From: a virus
Length of the DNA: 49,600 nucleotides
Direction: 5' to 3' (one strand)
IMG/VR virus record: IMGVR_UViG_3300030099_006443
Coordinates: 1 to 49,600 of that record
Shown here: piece by piece, positions 1 through 7,161 of the stretch
Numbering within the stretch: the first letter of the stretch is position 1
Layout: the number at the start of each line of letters is the position of its first letter
The notes under the pieces: model-generated
Database searches by the model: none
What the model was told of the DNA's origin: nothing
What the model saw: the letters and a program-made list of their open reading frames with translations, nothing else
Made by a program: the position numbers and the translations under genes

Positions 1-100
1 CAAGTTCCATGATTGAGACGATTCCACCAATTATTTGTAGAACGCCACCTCCACTCATTCCCTCCTAAATTGTAAGTATCAATAACTGTTTCTCCTCCTG
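1..100. repeat. Terminal direct repeat, left copy
   Basis: Bases 1-100 are repeated at 49501-49600 with a single difference (T at 99, C at 49599). A gene reads straight through the joined ends, so the repeat marks closure of a circular map rather than a dispersed element. The one difference falls at the third position of a Ser codon on the coding minus strand (TCA versus TCG) and is silent. This could reflect population variation or a sequencing error. Confidence 0.95.
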
Positions 101-149
101 AAGAAACAGGAGTAGGAAAGAAAAGCCACTTATTTGGTGGGGGGGTCAT
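1..149 (-). CDS. 5' part of junction-spanning tail-associated gene (first 50 codons)
   Basis: This is the beginning of the gene whose remainder lies at 49173-49500. Reading the minus strand from the ATG at 149 (MTPPPNKWLFF...) there is no stop down to base 1. If base 1 is joined to base 49500 the frame continues to a TAA at 49173, giving about 158 residues. The start overlaps the stop of the upstream fibre-like gene as ATGA (146-149), typical of coupled phage genes. The product is rich in Trp, Asn, Gly and Ser (for example EWRWRSTNNWWNRL) and has no family I recognise. Its position among fibre genes suggests a tail component. Confidence 0.8.
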   Translation of the reverse strand, partial: MTPPPNKWLFFPTPVSSGGETVIDTYNLGGNEWRWRSTNNWWNRLNHGT

Positions 150-871
150 TCAGTGTATTCCACAGAAAATACTACATCTGTAGCAGAGGAGTTTGATGAA
201 AGAACTAAAGAAATCTCAGCATCTGCAGCTACACTTGTATTTGCAAGACTTGTTTGCTCACCACTTGAAGTTGTGACGCTTGCAGCCTTTACGATGTCAG
301 ATCCGTTTTTCAAAGTAGCCGTTACTGAACCACCATACGACTCTATATAGAACCCAGTTATTGTTCTAGCCGTTGCTACATGCGGATCAATGTAGTATGT
401 TTTATTAGATGCAGTTTCAATTTGACCGGTATATGAACCTACATTAGTAACCCCAATACCAGTTCGAATACTTGCGGCATTGTTGTAACTGATAGTTATA
501 AGACCGTCGCCGTTAACGGTGCTTGCTGCAAAACCGCTGGGTACAGCAATTGTCTTGCAACGATTGGTTACTTTTACAGAAGCAACGCCTGCTTCACTAG
601 TTGTCAACTCGCAACCTGCATCAGCAACACCTGTATTTGCAACTACGCTTTGAATAGGTGCTGCTGCAGAAGCTCGGGCATTTGTGTAATACTGATTAGA
701 ACTTCCTTCAGAAAGAGCATCAGTAGTAAGACCAGTAAGACTTGGGGTACCTTGATTAGTAGAGAGGGTAGCAGATTGTTGTGCGGCATTTGTAATACTT
801 ACAGTTTGAGCAGCACCTTGAGTAATTGTAATGGTGTGAGAGATGGTTGTGATTGTGATTGTATTAGACAT
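146..871 (-). CDS. Tail fibre-like protein with QYYTNARA motif
   Basis: A protein of 241 residues, rich in Thr, Ser, Ala and Asn, with low-complexity beta-prone sequence. The N-terminus has alternating Thr/Ile stretches (SNTITITTISHTITIT). Around residue 60 it carries SEGSSNQYYTNARA, a motif that recurs in phage tail fibres and fibre-attachment modules. The start at 871 overlaps the previous stop as TGATG. A TTG three bases upstream is possible but less likely. It sits between a small beta-type protein and the junction-spanning gene. A role in the tail fibre or adhesin is inferred from motif and position. Confidence 0.8.
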   Translation of the reverse strand: MSNTITITTISHTITITQGAAQTVSITNAAQQSATLSTNQGTPSLTGLTTDALSEGSSNQYYTNARASAAAPIQSVVANTGVADAGCELTTSEAGVASVKVTNRCKTIAVPSGFAASTVNGDGLITISYNNAASIRTGIGVTNVGSYTGQIETASNKTYYIDPHVATARTITGFYIESYGGSVTATLKNGSDIVKAASVTTSSGEQTSLANTSVAADAEISLVLSSNSSATDVVFSVEYTE

Positions 872-1236
872 CAAGTCACCCCCGGAGTTACAATCAATGC
901 ACCTTCAACAATACGAGTTTTAGACGTACCTTCAATAGCTTGAAGATCCCACACATATTTAACTGGCGCATCAAATGCAGCAGTTTGATCAGCTGTCAAA
1001 GTAACAACAACTGTATTACTTGCATTGGTATGTGTAAAAGGGGCTCCACTTTGAGCACCAGAAGCAGCACTAGTCAAGGACAACTTTTCAGTCCCCCCGA
1101 ACTTGTCCTTGACCTTCAGTGCCCAAGTTGCACCGCTGTTGAAGTTAACAGCACTACCGTCACTTGTCAGTGTTCGTACAAGGGTAAACTCAGAGGTTTC
1201 GCCTTGATTGATTGTCCAGTCAAATCTCGCGCTCAT
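871..1236 (-). CDS. Small beta-rich virion protein, fibre or appendage associated
   Basis: A protein of 121 residues beginning SARFDWTINQGET. The pattern 'WTINQGETSEFTL...' followed by 'GATWALKVKDKFGG' resembles small phage structural proteins with an immunoglobulin-like or BppU-like beta fold. That is a resemblance from memory, not a domain hit. The start at 1236 overlaps the upstream stop. It lies between the connector-like gene and the fibre-like gene, so a role in joining fibres to the tail is plausible. Confidence 0.75.
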   Translation of the reverse strand: MSARFDWTINQGETSEFTLVRTLTSDGSAVNFNSGATWALKVKDKFGGTEKLSLTSAASGAQSGAPFTHTNASNTVVVTLTADQTAAFDAPVKYVWDLQAIEGTSKTRIVEGALIVTPGVT

Positions 1237-2141
1237 CAGAACCTCCGGTAAGCAAAGAATAGATCGTCATATGCAGGGTTGTCTACAGTCTTCTTCATGA
1301 AAGACTTTCCAGTACGCATCTGGAGGTTAGCGTGATTGTCGGTCGCTGTCTTAATAGCGGAACGGTATTGTTGAAGAATCATTTGGTAATGAGATCCCGT
1401 GATCTTTCTGTAAGCACCCAACTTCAAAGCAGATCCTGCAGAAATTGCTTCGTATAAAGATTGCATACCAATAGGTGCAACCTCGTATCGAACATTCTCA
1501 CTAAGCACAGTGGTAAATGGAGTGCGAGTCACAAGTTGGCTAGTGTCAACATCATGACTTGTAATGACTCTTTCTTCTACCATGCCGCTTGAAGGAATAA
1601 CTCTTAAGATTTGTCCAGCATAAGAGTTTTCTCTTCGATCAAGACTTCCAAGATTTGGCGTGGTATCCAAAGTAAACGTCTTACGATCTGCTTCCATCTG
1701 TCCGCCATCAGCAGAATAATGGGGCATAATATCACCGCTTGGAATGTAATAGATCGTCCAAGTCTGGGTGTCCATTTTCTCGGAAAACCGAAGAGTGTTA
1801 CCTTCCAACGCCCAACCCGGACCATTTGGATGAAACTCATTTCTAGGTTTAAAGTCTTCAATGATGTCACCGTCACTATCTCTACGGCAAACCCTTGAAA
1901 CTTCGCCAATGCTGGGGGGCAGTTGGTAGTATTCAGTGTTCTTGTCAACATCAATATCAAGTCGCAGCACGACAGGATTATCAAGATTCATGTTGATGCG
2001 AGATAGCACATCAACCATAGTAGGGCTGATGATGTGACGAATGAGAAAGTCATTGTCGTACTTAGCGTCAAAGTCGGGGTCATCAAGATAACCCCGAATT
2101 CGCTCAAGCACGGTGTATAGGAATGAGCCTGTACTGTGCAT
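1236..2141 (-). CDS. Head-tail connector / adaptor-like protein
   Basis: A protein of 301 residues with a helical N-terminus (LYTVLERIRGYLDDPDFD), a central beta region and a helical C-terminal part (SLYEAISAGSALKLGAYRKI). Size, position after the capsid genes and this alpha-beta-alpha layout fit the adaptor or gatekeeper proteins of short-tailed phages such as T7 gp11. I see no diagnostic motif, so the call is by analogy. Its ATG at 2141 coincides with the end of the upstream gene. Confidence 0.7.
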   Translation of the reverse strand: MHSTGSFLYTVLERIRGYLDDPDFDAKYDNDFLIRHIISPTMVDVLSRINMNLDNPVVLRLDIDVDKNTEYYQLPPSIGEVSRVCRRDSDGDIIEDFKPRNEFHPNGPGWALEGNTLRFSEKMDTQTWTIYYIPSGDIMPHYSADGGQMEADRKTFTLDTTPNLGSLDRRENSYAGQILRVIPSSGMVEERVITSHDVDTSQLVTRTPFTTVLSENVRYEVAPIGMQSLYEAISAGSALKLGAYRKITGSHYQMILQQYRSAIKTATDNHANLQMRTGKSFMKKTVDNPAYDDLFFAYRRF

Positions 2142-2416
2142 TATCGTCTCCGGTTACGTCCCGACAAAAGTTCCATAAGTTCCAACAGTTTTTCTGCTGC
2201 GGGCGACCGTTTCATCTTTCCAGACATCTCATCTAAGACAAACAGGGGAATACCTGCTTCTTCTAAAATCATGTCAAGGTGGTCTTGGGCTTCAACCATT
2301 GCACCCATATCCGAAGTTCGAGCAGAACTACGAATAGCCTTGGAAGCAGGGCCTCTTTGTTTTACGCCCGGACCCATGCCTAAGCGACTGATTTCTCGAA
2401 GGATATTTGCTTTCAT
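2141..2416 (-). CDS. Small helical protein of unknown function
   Basis: A protein of 91 residues with a basic start (MKANILREISRLGMG), a predicted helical middle (MVEAQDHLDMILEEAG) and an Arg-rich end (GRNRRR). Both this and the next gene upstream end with an Arg-rich tail and a Leu/Glu-rich helix (LLELMELLSGR here, LEELQMLIELITKAGRR there), so they may be diverged duplicates. No family recognised. It lies in the late operon just ahead of the connector-like gene. Confidence 0.65.
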   Translation of the reverse strand: MKANILREISRLGMGPGVKQRGPASKAIRSSARTSDMGAMVEAQDHLDMILEEAGIPLFVLDEMSGKMKRSPAAEKLLELMELLSGRNRRR

Positions 2417-2427
2417 GGCTTACCTAT

Positions 2428-2751
2428 TTATCGTCTTCCAGCCTTAGTGATAAGTTCGATGAGCATTTGGAGTTCTTCCAACTCGACAATTCTTTGAAGT
2501 TCTTCCAACTCGCCAATATCGCCGGGGTCAGGTCCTACATATCCAAAAGGATAATCGCCTTCATTTTCGTAAAGCCCTTCTCGGCGACCCTTAAATCCTG
2601 CTCGTCTTGCATCCTTGAGCTCAGCCATACTTTTAGGGCTTCTACCTTTAGAAAGACCCCGGACAATAGCTTTGTTTGTAAGAGAATCACCCCCTCCTTT
2701 TTTAGCAAGCATCATGAGAAGATTTCGAATACCGAGAGCGTTAATAGCCAT
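2428..2751 (-). CDS. Small Leu/Glu-rich late protein
   Basis: A protein of 107 residues. The N-terminus is hydrophobic-basic (INALGIRNLLMMLAKKGGG) and the C-terminus has a repeated Glu-Leu helix (ELEELQRIVELEELQ) before a basic tail. A GGTGGA sequence lies just upstream of the ATG at 2751. No family recognised. Position suggests a minor virion or assembly protein. Confidence 0.65.
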   Translation of the reverse strand: MAINALGIRNLLMMLAKKGGGDSLTNKAIVRGLSKGRSPKSMAELKDARRAGFKGRREGLYENEGDYPFGYVGPDPGDIGELEELQRIVELEELQMLIELITKAGRR

Positions 2752-2753
2752 TA

Positions 2754-3302
2754 TTATTTTCCACCCGTGATTATGCGACCTTTGGCTGAATTGAGGAGAT
2801 CCTGCTTAAATTCTCCAAACTCATCGTTGTCATTGTTGCCCCATTTTTTATTACGTATAGACATAGACACTTCTTCGTGGCCTTGACGTTTAAGCCAATC
2901 TGCAACACCGTGTTTCTCTTCAATAGCCTCTCTCTCAGCAACCCTCTTAGCCTTAGCCCGCTCCCGGATACCATTTCTCATAGCCTCCGCTATCTCTTGG
3001 GCAGGACGAAGACGCTCCCTCATCCAGTCTTGAGTGGGGGGATGCCAGTTGGGGGGACTATCAAACGCTTCCAACTCCATAAGAATTCCTACACCGTCCT
3101 TCTTAGGATGATAGATCCATTTTGATAAAACAAAAGTATTTGCCGCTTTATGGTGATAGACAAAAAGGTCATCAATACCACTAAAACGTCTAGCCCACAG
3201 AATCCAATCTGAATCAGGAAGAACCTTATGATCTTCACCCAAAACAAGACCCATATCTGCGGCATGAGCTTTTGCGTCAAAGATGATTTCCATTTCAGAC
3301 AT
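2754..3302 (-). CDS. Conserved-looking late hypothetical protein, Trp-rich
   Basis: A protein of 182 residues with many aromatic positions (DSDWILWARRF, NTFVLSKWIYHPKKDG, DSPPNWHPPTQDW) followed by a long charged helix (about residues 105-150). I chose the ATG at 3302 because GAGG lies 9 bases upstream; an ATG at 3317 is possible. The start overlaps the stop of the sigma-like gene. The Trp-rich first half may bind a partner, but no function can be assigned. Two copies of the G6 motif lie in this gene (3034 and 3051 regions). Confidence 0.7.
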   Translation of the reverse strand: MSEMEIIFDAKAHAADMGLVLGEDHKVLPDSDWILWARRFSGIDDLFVYHHKAANTFVLSKWIYHPKKDGVGILMELEAFDSPPNWHPPTQDWMRERLRPAQEIAEAMRNGIRERAKAKRVAEREAIEEKHGVADWLKRQGHEEVSMSIRNKKWGNNDNDEFGEFKQDLLNSAKGRIITGGK

Positions 3303-3807
3303 GTCGTTCAACCTCATTGTTCATTTTTTCTCTAATCCTTTTCATCATTTTATAAATGTTATGAATTGATTTGCCAATGCTATTAGATATTTCGCGGTAC
3401 TTCTTGCCGTTAAACCGCATAAGAATGATATCAACTTCTTCACTGTTTAGAGAATTAGGTAGTTCTAGTTTGATGGGATCTTCAAATAGAGCATTGGTTT
3501 CATCTAATAACTCGAACTCAAGAGTTACCCATTTACCTTTTCGATATCTCCAACCGTGATATTTACCATAAGCATATGCTACACGCGACCATAAAAAATA
3601 GGCAAGGTAAGTGCTTACCGTGCCCATTTCGGGTTTATAATTACGCTTTAGAAGATCAGAAGCAGTTACATACGCTTGGTTAAAAAGTTCGTCGTGGTCC
3701 CAAAGTTCGAAGTGACCCCGTCTTTTTTTCTCTCCAACCCAACGCCAAAGAAGACCAATATGGTCATTTATGTCCTTACTTCGATTTCTTGCGTTGCCAT
3801 GAGACAC
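3295..3807 (-). CDS. Sigma-70-family-like transcription factor
   Basis: A protein of 170 residues read from a GTG at 3807 with AAGGG upstream. The middle resembles sigma region 2 (DELFNQAYVTASDLLK, then MGTVSTYLAYFLWSR). The C-terminus resembles region 4, a helix-turn-helix with the typical pattern ILMRFNGKKYREISNSIG followed by IYKMMKRIREKM. Such factors redirect host RNA polymerase to phage promoters, and no phage RNA polymerase is visible here. It lies inside the late operon, so it may act late, feed back on late genes, or be packaged. The start is uncertain because the frame is open further upstream into the preceding small gene. Confidence 0.75.
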   Translation of the reverse strand: MSHGNARNRSKDINDHIGLLWRWVGEKKRRGHFELWDHDELFNQAYVTASDLLKRNYKPEMGTVSTYLAYFLWSRVAYAYGKYHGWRYRKGKWVTLEFELLDETNALFEDPIKLELPNSLNSEEVDIILMRFNGKKYREISNSIGKSIHNIYKMMKRIREKMNNEVERHV

Positions 3808-4039
3808 GGCCCGGCCCTTTCTTAGCTGATGTGCCTTTTCGAGTACACATAGCTTTAGTAGGGCGGCAAGCAGGATATGGACGTTTACTACTACCTTTAG
3901 CAGATTTACGACCACAAGGCTTACCTGTCTTACAATCAATCCACCCTTTGCCCTTGTTACGGGAAAACCATCCGTGCAAGCCTTTCTTTTTTTCAGCAGA
4001 GAAGTTTGCTTTCTTACGAGTTGTTTTCTTCTTTGCCAT
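3776..4039 (-). CDS. Small basic Cys-containing phage protein (CKTGKPCGR / YPACRPT type)
   Basis: A protein of 87 residues, very rich in Lys, Ser and Gly, with four cysteines (DCKTGKPCGRKSA, YPACRPTKAMC). The core KGWIDCKTGKPCGR...KRPYPACRPTKA is a recurring small protein of marine phages and large DNA viruses that I recall as DUF5872. Function is unknown. Its charge suggests nucleic-acid binding, perhaps inside the capsid. The ATG at 4039 overlaps the preceding stop as TAATG. Confidence 0.85.
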   Translation of the reverse strand: MAKKKTTRKKANFSAEKKKGLHGWFSRNKGKGWIDCKTGKPCGRKSAKGSSKRPYPACRPTKAMCTRKGTSAKKGPGRVSWQRKKSK

Positions 4040-4104
4040 TAGCACTTACACTCCGGCCATTTTTTACCGCAACGAGGACAAGTCATTTCAGAAGCAGGAA
4101 TCAT
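4039..4104 (-). CDS. 21-residue zinc-ribbon-like micro-protein
   Basis: A tiny open frame encoding MIPASEMTCPRCGKKWPECKC. It has two Cys pairs (CPRC and CKC), enough to hold one zinc ion. Its ATG overlaps the upstream stop as ATGA and its stop overlaps the next ATG as TAATG. Coupling on both sides strongly supports real translation. No family assigned. Confidence 0.65.
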   Translation of the reverse strand: MIPASEMTCPRCGKKWPECKC

Positions 4105-4211
4105 CTCTTCTTCTTAAGAAATGCAGGCTTCTTACCACCCCTCTTCTTGCCCATAACCTTCTTCTTGCCCATGACCTTTTTCTTGCCCATTCCATTTCGC
4201 TTACCTGGCAT
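4101..4211 (-). CDS. 36-residue Lys-rich repeat micro-protein
   Basis: Encodes a protein that is half Lys, Arg and Gly, with a tandem repeat of GKKKVM (MGKKKVMGKKKVMGKK) and a KKPAFLKKKR tail. The ATG at 4211 lies inside the end of the upstream gene and its stop overlaps the next start (ATGA). It could bind DNA or RNA by charge alone. Its place in a series of coupled basic micro-genes supports it as a gene. Confidence 0.65.
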   Translation of the reverse strand: MPGKRNGMGKKKVMGKKKVMGKKRGGKKPAFLKKKR

Positions 4212-4713
4212 TGTGTTGCCTTTCACGACGGCTAGTAACATACTCCAAGAACTCCGCCGTGCAGTTCTTGTAGTAGTCTTGATGCTCCAACTTTTTGCTG
4301 GCAGCATTTACGACTGAAAGCCTTTGAATAAATACCATTGAATAAGGATCATCAATTAGATGATCCCAATCTTCTAATTCTTCTTCTGGTTGTCCCGGAG
4401 AAACACCATCATCTTCATGACAAAAAGCCATAAGAGTTAAATCATCATTTGATAGTTGGTCATTTTCGGCTTCACACCAACTATCAATATCCCCCCACTT
4501 TGGATCTTCTACAACAACAATCAACAATTCAATGTCATCATTCCAGTTAATGCAGTTTTTGATGACTTCCTTTTTGCCCCCAAAGTCAATCTTAACTTTG
4601 TTTGTAAGCCAAGCCTTACGAGCAAAAGGGCAAGGAGGAAAACCATTGTAGTGGTCTGAAGATCGTTCAAGCACTTGCTTACTCCATTGTTTGATTTCAG
4701 CAACTACTTTCAA
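4201..4713 (-). CDS. Hypothetical late protein with FPPCPFARKAW motif
   Basis: A protein of about 170 residues starting at a TTG (4713), with a possible longer TTG start at 4761. The N-terminal NGFPPCPFARKAW segment resembles a conserved phage hypothetical family known from cyanophages and other marine phages. The rest is acidic (DDIELLIVVVEDPKWGDIDSW, PEEELEDWDHLIDD). Function is unknown. It is the one acidic, mid-sized gene inside a run of tiny basic genes. Confidence 0.75.
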   Translation of the reverse strand: MKVVAEIKQWSKQVLERSSDHYNGFPPCPFARKAWLTNKVKIDFGGKKEVIKNCINWNDDIELLIVVVEDPKWGDIDSWCEAENDQLSNDDLTLMAFCHEDDGVSPGQPEEELEDWDHLIDDPYSMVFIQRLSVVNAASKKLEHQDYYKNCTAEFLEYVTSRRERQHNAR

Positions 4714-4730
4714 TCTCCATTTTGGAGATC

Positions 4731-4889
4731 CTACTTTTTCTTTTTGCCACCTGTACCCCAATTTTTAGCTCCCTTTTTTCTACACTTGACAAGGGCTCCA
4801 GAAGCATACGCAGAAGGCCATTTTTTATAACGGCTTTTCACCTTATGGTAACAAGCATCTTTTTTTCCGCCAGACTTTTTTTTAGCCAC
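4731..4889 (-). CDS. 52-residue basic protein of the CYHKVKSRYK-WPSAYASGALVKCR family
   Basis: Starts with GTG at 4889, overlapping the previous stop by 8 bases, and reads MAKKKSGGKKDACYHKVKSR and on through KWPSAYASGALVKCRKKGAK to a Gly/Lys tail. This core is a widespread short motif in phages and giant viruses; its function is unknown. The two Cys residues are about 22 apart and could pair or bind metal. Shorter than most annotation cut-offs. Confidence 0.8.
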   Translation of the reverse strand: MAKKKSGGKKDACYHKVKSRYKKWPSAYASGALVKCRKKGAKNWGTGGKKKK

Positions 4890-4974
4890 GACGTTTTCCT
4901 TTTTTAGGTGCAGCTTTTTTACGAGGTTTAGTCATCTTATGCTTGCATCCGCAACCAGTTTTTTTATGCGCCAT
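4882..4974 (-). CDS. 30-residue Lys/Cys micro-protein
   Basis: Encodes MAHKKTGCGCKHKMTKPRKK followed by a Lys/Pro-rich tail ending KRRG. CGC-type Cys pairing (GCGCKH) resembles metal-binding knuckles. It lies 1 base after the DUF6321-like gene and overlaps the next gene by 8 bases. Support comes from tight packing and composition shared with its neighbours. Confidence 0.6.
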   Translation of the reverse strand: MAHKKTGCGCKHKMTKPRKKAAPKKGKRRG

Positions 4975-4975
4975 G

Positions 4976-5275
4976 TTAACACTTCCATCGTTTTCTAGCC
5001 TGTCTAAGACGACTGTTTGGATTCTTAGCTGCTTTAGGAAACTTTTTCATTTGTCCGGCACTTCGAGCACAAAAAGACTTTCTCCTCTTGGCTGCTTTAC
5101 TGCCTTTTTTTACTTTACCAGTTACGGCGGTTTTTAATTTGCTACCGGGGTTTTGTCTTCGATATTTAGCCACCCCTTTTGCAGTCATGCCAGCACCAGA
5201 CTTGGTGGGCCGCTTGTCTCCGGACTTTTGCGTAAACCCTTTCATTGACCCTTTTTTCCTCTTCGGCGTTGGCAT
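4976..5275 (-). CDS. DUF6321-like small basic protein
   Basis: A protein of 99 residues, strongly basic, with the segments GMTAKGVAKYRRQNPGSKLK, KKGSKAAKRRKSFCARSAG and SRLRQARKRWKC. This is the pattern I know from phage proteins annotated DUF6321, seen in many marine phages near structural genes; function is unknown. AAGGA lies 7 bases upstream of the ATG at 5275. High charge suggests a DNA-binding or packaged protein. Confidence 0.85.
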   Translation of the reverse strand: MPTPKRKKGSMKGFTQKSGDKRPTKSGAGMTAKGVAKYRRQNPGSKLKTAVTGKVKKGSKAAKRRKSFCARSAGQMKKFPKAAKNPNSRLRQARKRWKC

Positions 5276-5277
5276 GG

Positions 5278-5526
5278 TCAATCCTTTAAGTTCTTGACAA
5301 TCGAATACATCTTGTCGCCGTGGTTGTCTACTTTATTCAGTATGTAGTCAATGTCTTTTATAAATTGACGAGAATCTGTAACTTGAAGATCTCTTAAACC
5401 TTCTACCTTTTTGTCCAACTCGCTGACCTTGTGGCTAATTTTCCAAACAAACCCAATGAGTCCTATTAATGCACTGCCCAACAGTGTCATCAAAATATCA
5501 ATAAGGTTACTTTCCAACCCTTCCAT
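5278..5526 (-). CDS. Small membrane protein with coiled coil, holin-like
   Basis: A protein of 82 residues. Residues about 8-27 form one hydrophobic helix (DILMTLLGSALIGLIGFVW), followed by a charged coiled-coil segment (SHKVSELDKKVEGLRDLQ). One membrane helix plus a cytoplasmic coil fits several small holin or antiholin families, and also minor virion membrane proteins. A GGGGGG run sits just upstream of the ATG as a possible ribosome site. It directly follows the capsid gene and its hairpin. Confidence 0.65.
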   Translation of the reverse strand: MEGLESNLIDILMTLLGSALIGLIGFVWKISHKVSELDKKVEGLRDLQVTDSRQFIKDIDYILNKVDNHGDKMYSIVKNLKD

Positions 5527-5541
5527 AATCCCCCCAAAATG

Positions 5542-5571
5542 TTGGGGTGGGGGTTTACGCCCCCACCCCAA
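5542..5571 (-). terminator. Perfect 12-bp hairpin after major capsid gene
   Basis: The arms at 5542-5553 and 5560-5571 pair perfectly over 12 mostly G-C base pairs around a 6-base loop. It lies just after the stop of the capsid gene. There is no clear T-tract on the minus strand, so it may attenuate or stabilise the 3' end of capsid mRNA rather than stop all transcription. Confidence 0.7.
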
Positions 5572-5578
5572 TAATAAA

Positions 5579-7150
5579 TCAATCACCGTAGATTGTGTCA
5601 GTGGTAACACCAGTCAACTTCAGGCCTGCAGGTTGATCGGGAATCAACTGCATTCGAAGCATACCGGGCATCTGAACGGCTTCAGTCATCTTGTTGCCGT
5701 TGTTAAGAAGATACGGGAACTTCACGCTAGTACCACCAGTGAGGGCCGGAACCACAAACCGGAATGGAACATAAGCGTCGGCTTCACCCATAGACTGAAG
5801 ACCAGCATAATCCGGCGGAACATACCGCTTCCAGTTCTGACCAGAAGTCTTGACACCGTAGACAGAGCCATCTTCAACATACTGCGAAGTGTGACCCTTG
5901 TAGGTGCGACCTTCAAACGTGAACGCAAAGCCCTCAGCAGAACCCTGATTATTCAAGTTTGAAAGGTTGCCAGAACGTTCAATCTGATACTGGCCAATCT
6001 TCTGTGCTTCGTAAGAAAGCCACACACCGTCCGAAGCCACGAGGCTGTCAATGGTTTGACCCAACTTCGACTTAGCAACGTGGAAACGACGGAGGTACTG
6101 ACGCAACTTGTGTTCCGTCAAAACGCCAACGCCACTCTTGAAGAACGACTTGAACTCCGGATGCTCATCGACATCAATGGCGTTCGTGCCGTGGGCTTCA
6201 GAACCAAGCAGACTACCCGTACTCTTGAGCCACGAGTTGATACCCGCGATGCCCGTGAACGCGGCGGTTTCTTCCTTGTTTCGCTCTTCGCCACTGTTGG
6301 CGTAAACGATGAGCATGCCCGAAGCAATGTCAGCATTGAGACCCGCGGGGGTTACGATGACGACTTCACCCTTGAGGTCGTCAACGCTTGCGACGTAGCA
6401 AGGTTTGTAACCATCAGCACTGCCATCGCCATCGTCATTAATACGAACAGCACCTGCGGAGTTGTAGATGTCCACACGCTGACCCGTAAAGAAGCGGTCG
6501 TAGGCTCCTTCGGTGGTGTTGATGCGGATCGACTTAATGCTGCCTGCGGTATCGGTTGCACCACCGGAACCATTAGTCGTGGTGTGGCCGGTAGCAAGAG
6601 TGCCAACCGTACCAAGGCGGTACGAGTCGTTCTGGCTTAGGTACCAATAGTTGCACAGGGTGTGCGAAAGGTTCTGAGCAAAGCCCTGAAGGATCGGCGA
6701 AATCACCGAATCCACGACTGCCGGGGTTGCATCCATCTGCATCTCACCAAGGGTGAGCGACAGGTTGGTGTACATGGCCCGCATAGCTACGGTCATTCGG
6801 AAGGTCTTCTGCTTAGGACCATCCAGCGGATCGGGGAAGGAGTTGGTGACCGAGTTCCTACGAAGGCGGCTACCCATATCGGTATCATCCGCATCACCGT
6901 AGAGGAAGAAGTCCTCGACGGGGGCACCCTGCTCGATCACGCCGGTCATGCCGGTGCGATAGAGTTTGTTGACCTCGAAGTCCTTCGAGAATTCGTTGAC
7001 AGAGCCAACGCCCTGAGAAGTGACAACAGTGTCACGCCAAATTGGATCCATGGTCGGCAGAAAAGTGTCAATCTGCTTCGACAGGATCTCTTCAATACGG
7101 GTACTTTCCTTATCGAAAAGCTGTCCCGTTGTTGCGCCATTATTAGGCAT
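5579..7150 (-). CDS. Major capsid protein
   Basis: A protein of 523 residues following a scaffold-like gene and preceding a strong hairpin, the usual setting for a major capsid protein. The sequence has a helical N-terminal part (STRIEEILSKQIDTFLPTMD), a long central beta region with a Thr/Gly-rich insertion (about residues 185-210), and a conserved-looking C-terminal beta end. I infer an HK97-type fold; there is no short diagnostic motif. Codons favour C or G in the third position much more than neighbouring genes, as expected for the most abundant protein. No G6-motif copy lies inside it. Confidence 0.85.
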   Translation of the reverse strand: MPNNGATTGQLFDKESTRIEEILSKQIDTFLPTMDPIWRDTVVTSQGVGSVNEFSKDFEVNKLYRTGMTGVIEQGAPVEDFFLYGDADDTDMGSRLRRNSVTNSFPDPLDGPKQKTFRMTVAMRAMYTNLSLTLGEMQMDATPAVVDSVISPILQGFAQNLSHTLCNYWYLSQNDSYRLGTVGTLATGHTTTNGSGGATDTAGSIKSIRINTTEGAYDRFFTGQRVDIYNSAGAVRINDDGDGSADGYKPCYVASVDDLKGEVVIVTPAGLNADIASGMLIVYANSGEERNKEETAAFTGIAGINSWLKSTGSLLGSEAHGTNAIDVDEHPEFKSFFKSGVGVLTEHKLRQYLRRFHVAKSKLGQTIDSLVASDGVWLSYEAQKIGQYQIERSGNLSNLNNQGSAEGFAFTFEGRTYKGHTSQYVEDGSVYGVKTSGQNWKRYVPPDYAGLQSMGEADAYVPFRFVVPALTGGTSVKFPYLLNNGNKMTEAVQMPGMLRMQLIPDQPAGLKLTGVTTDTIYGD

Positions 7151-7161
7151 TTGAGATTACC

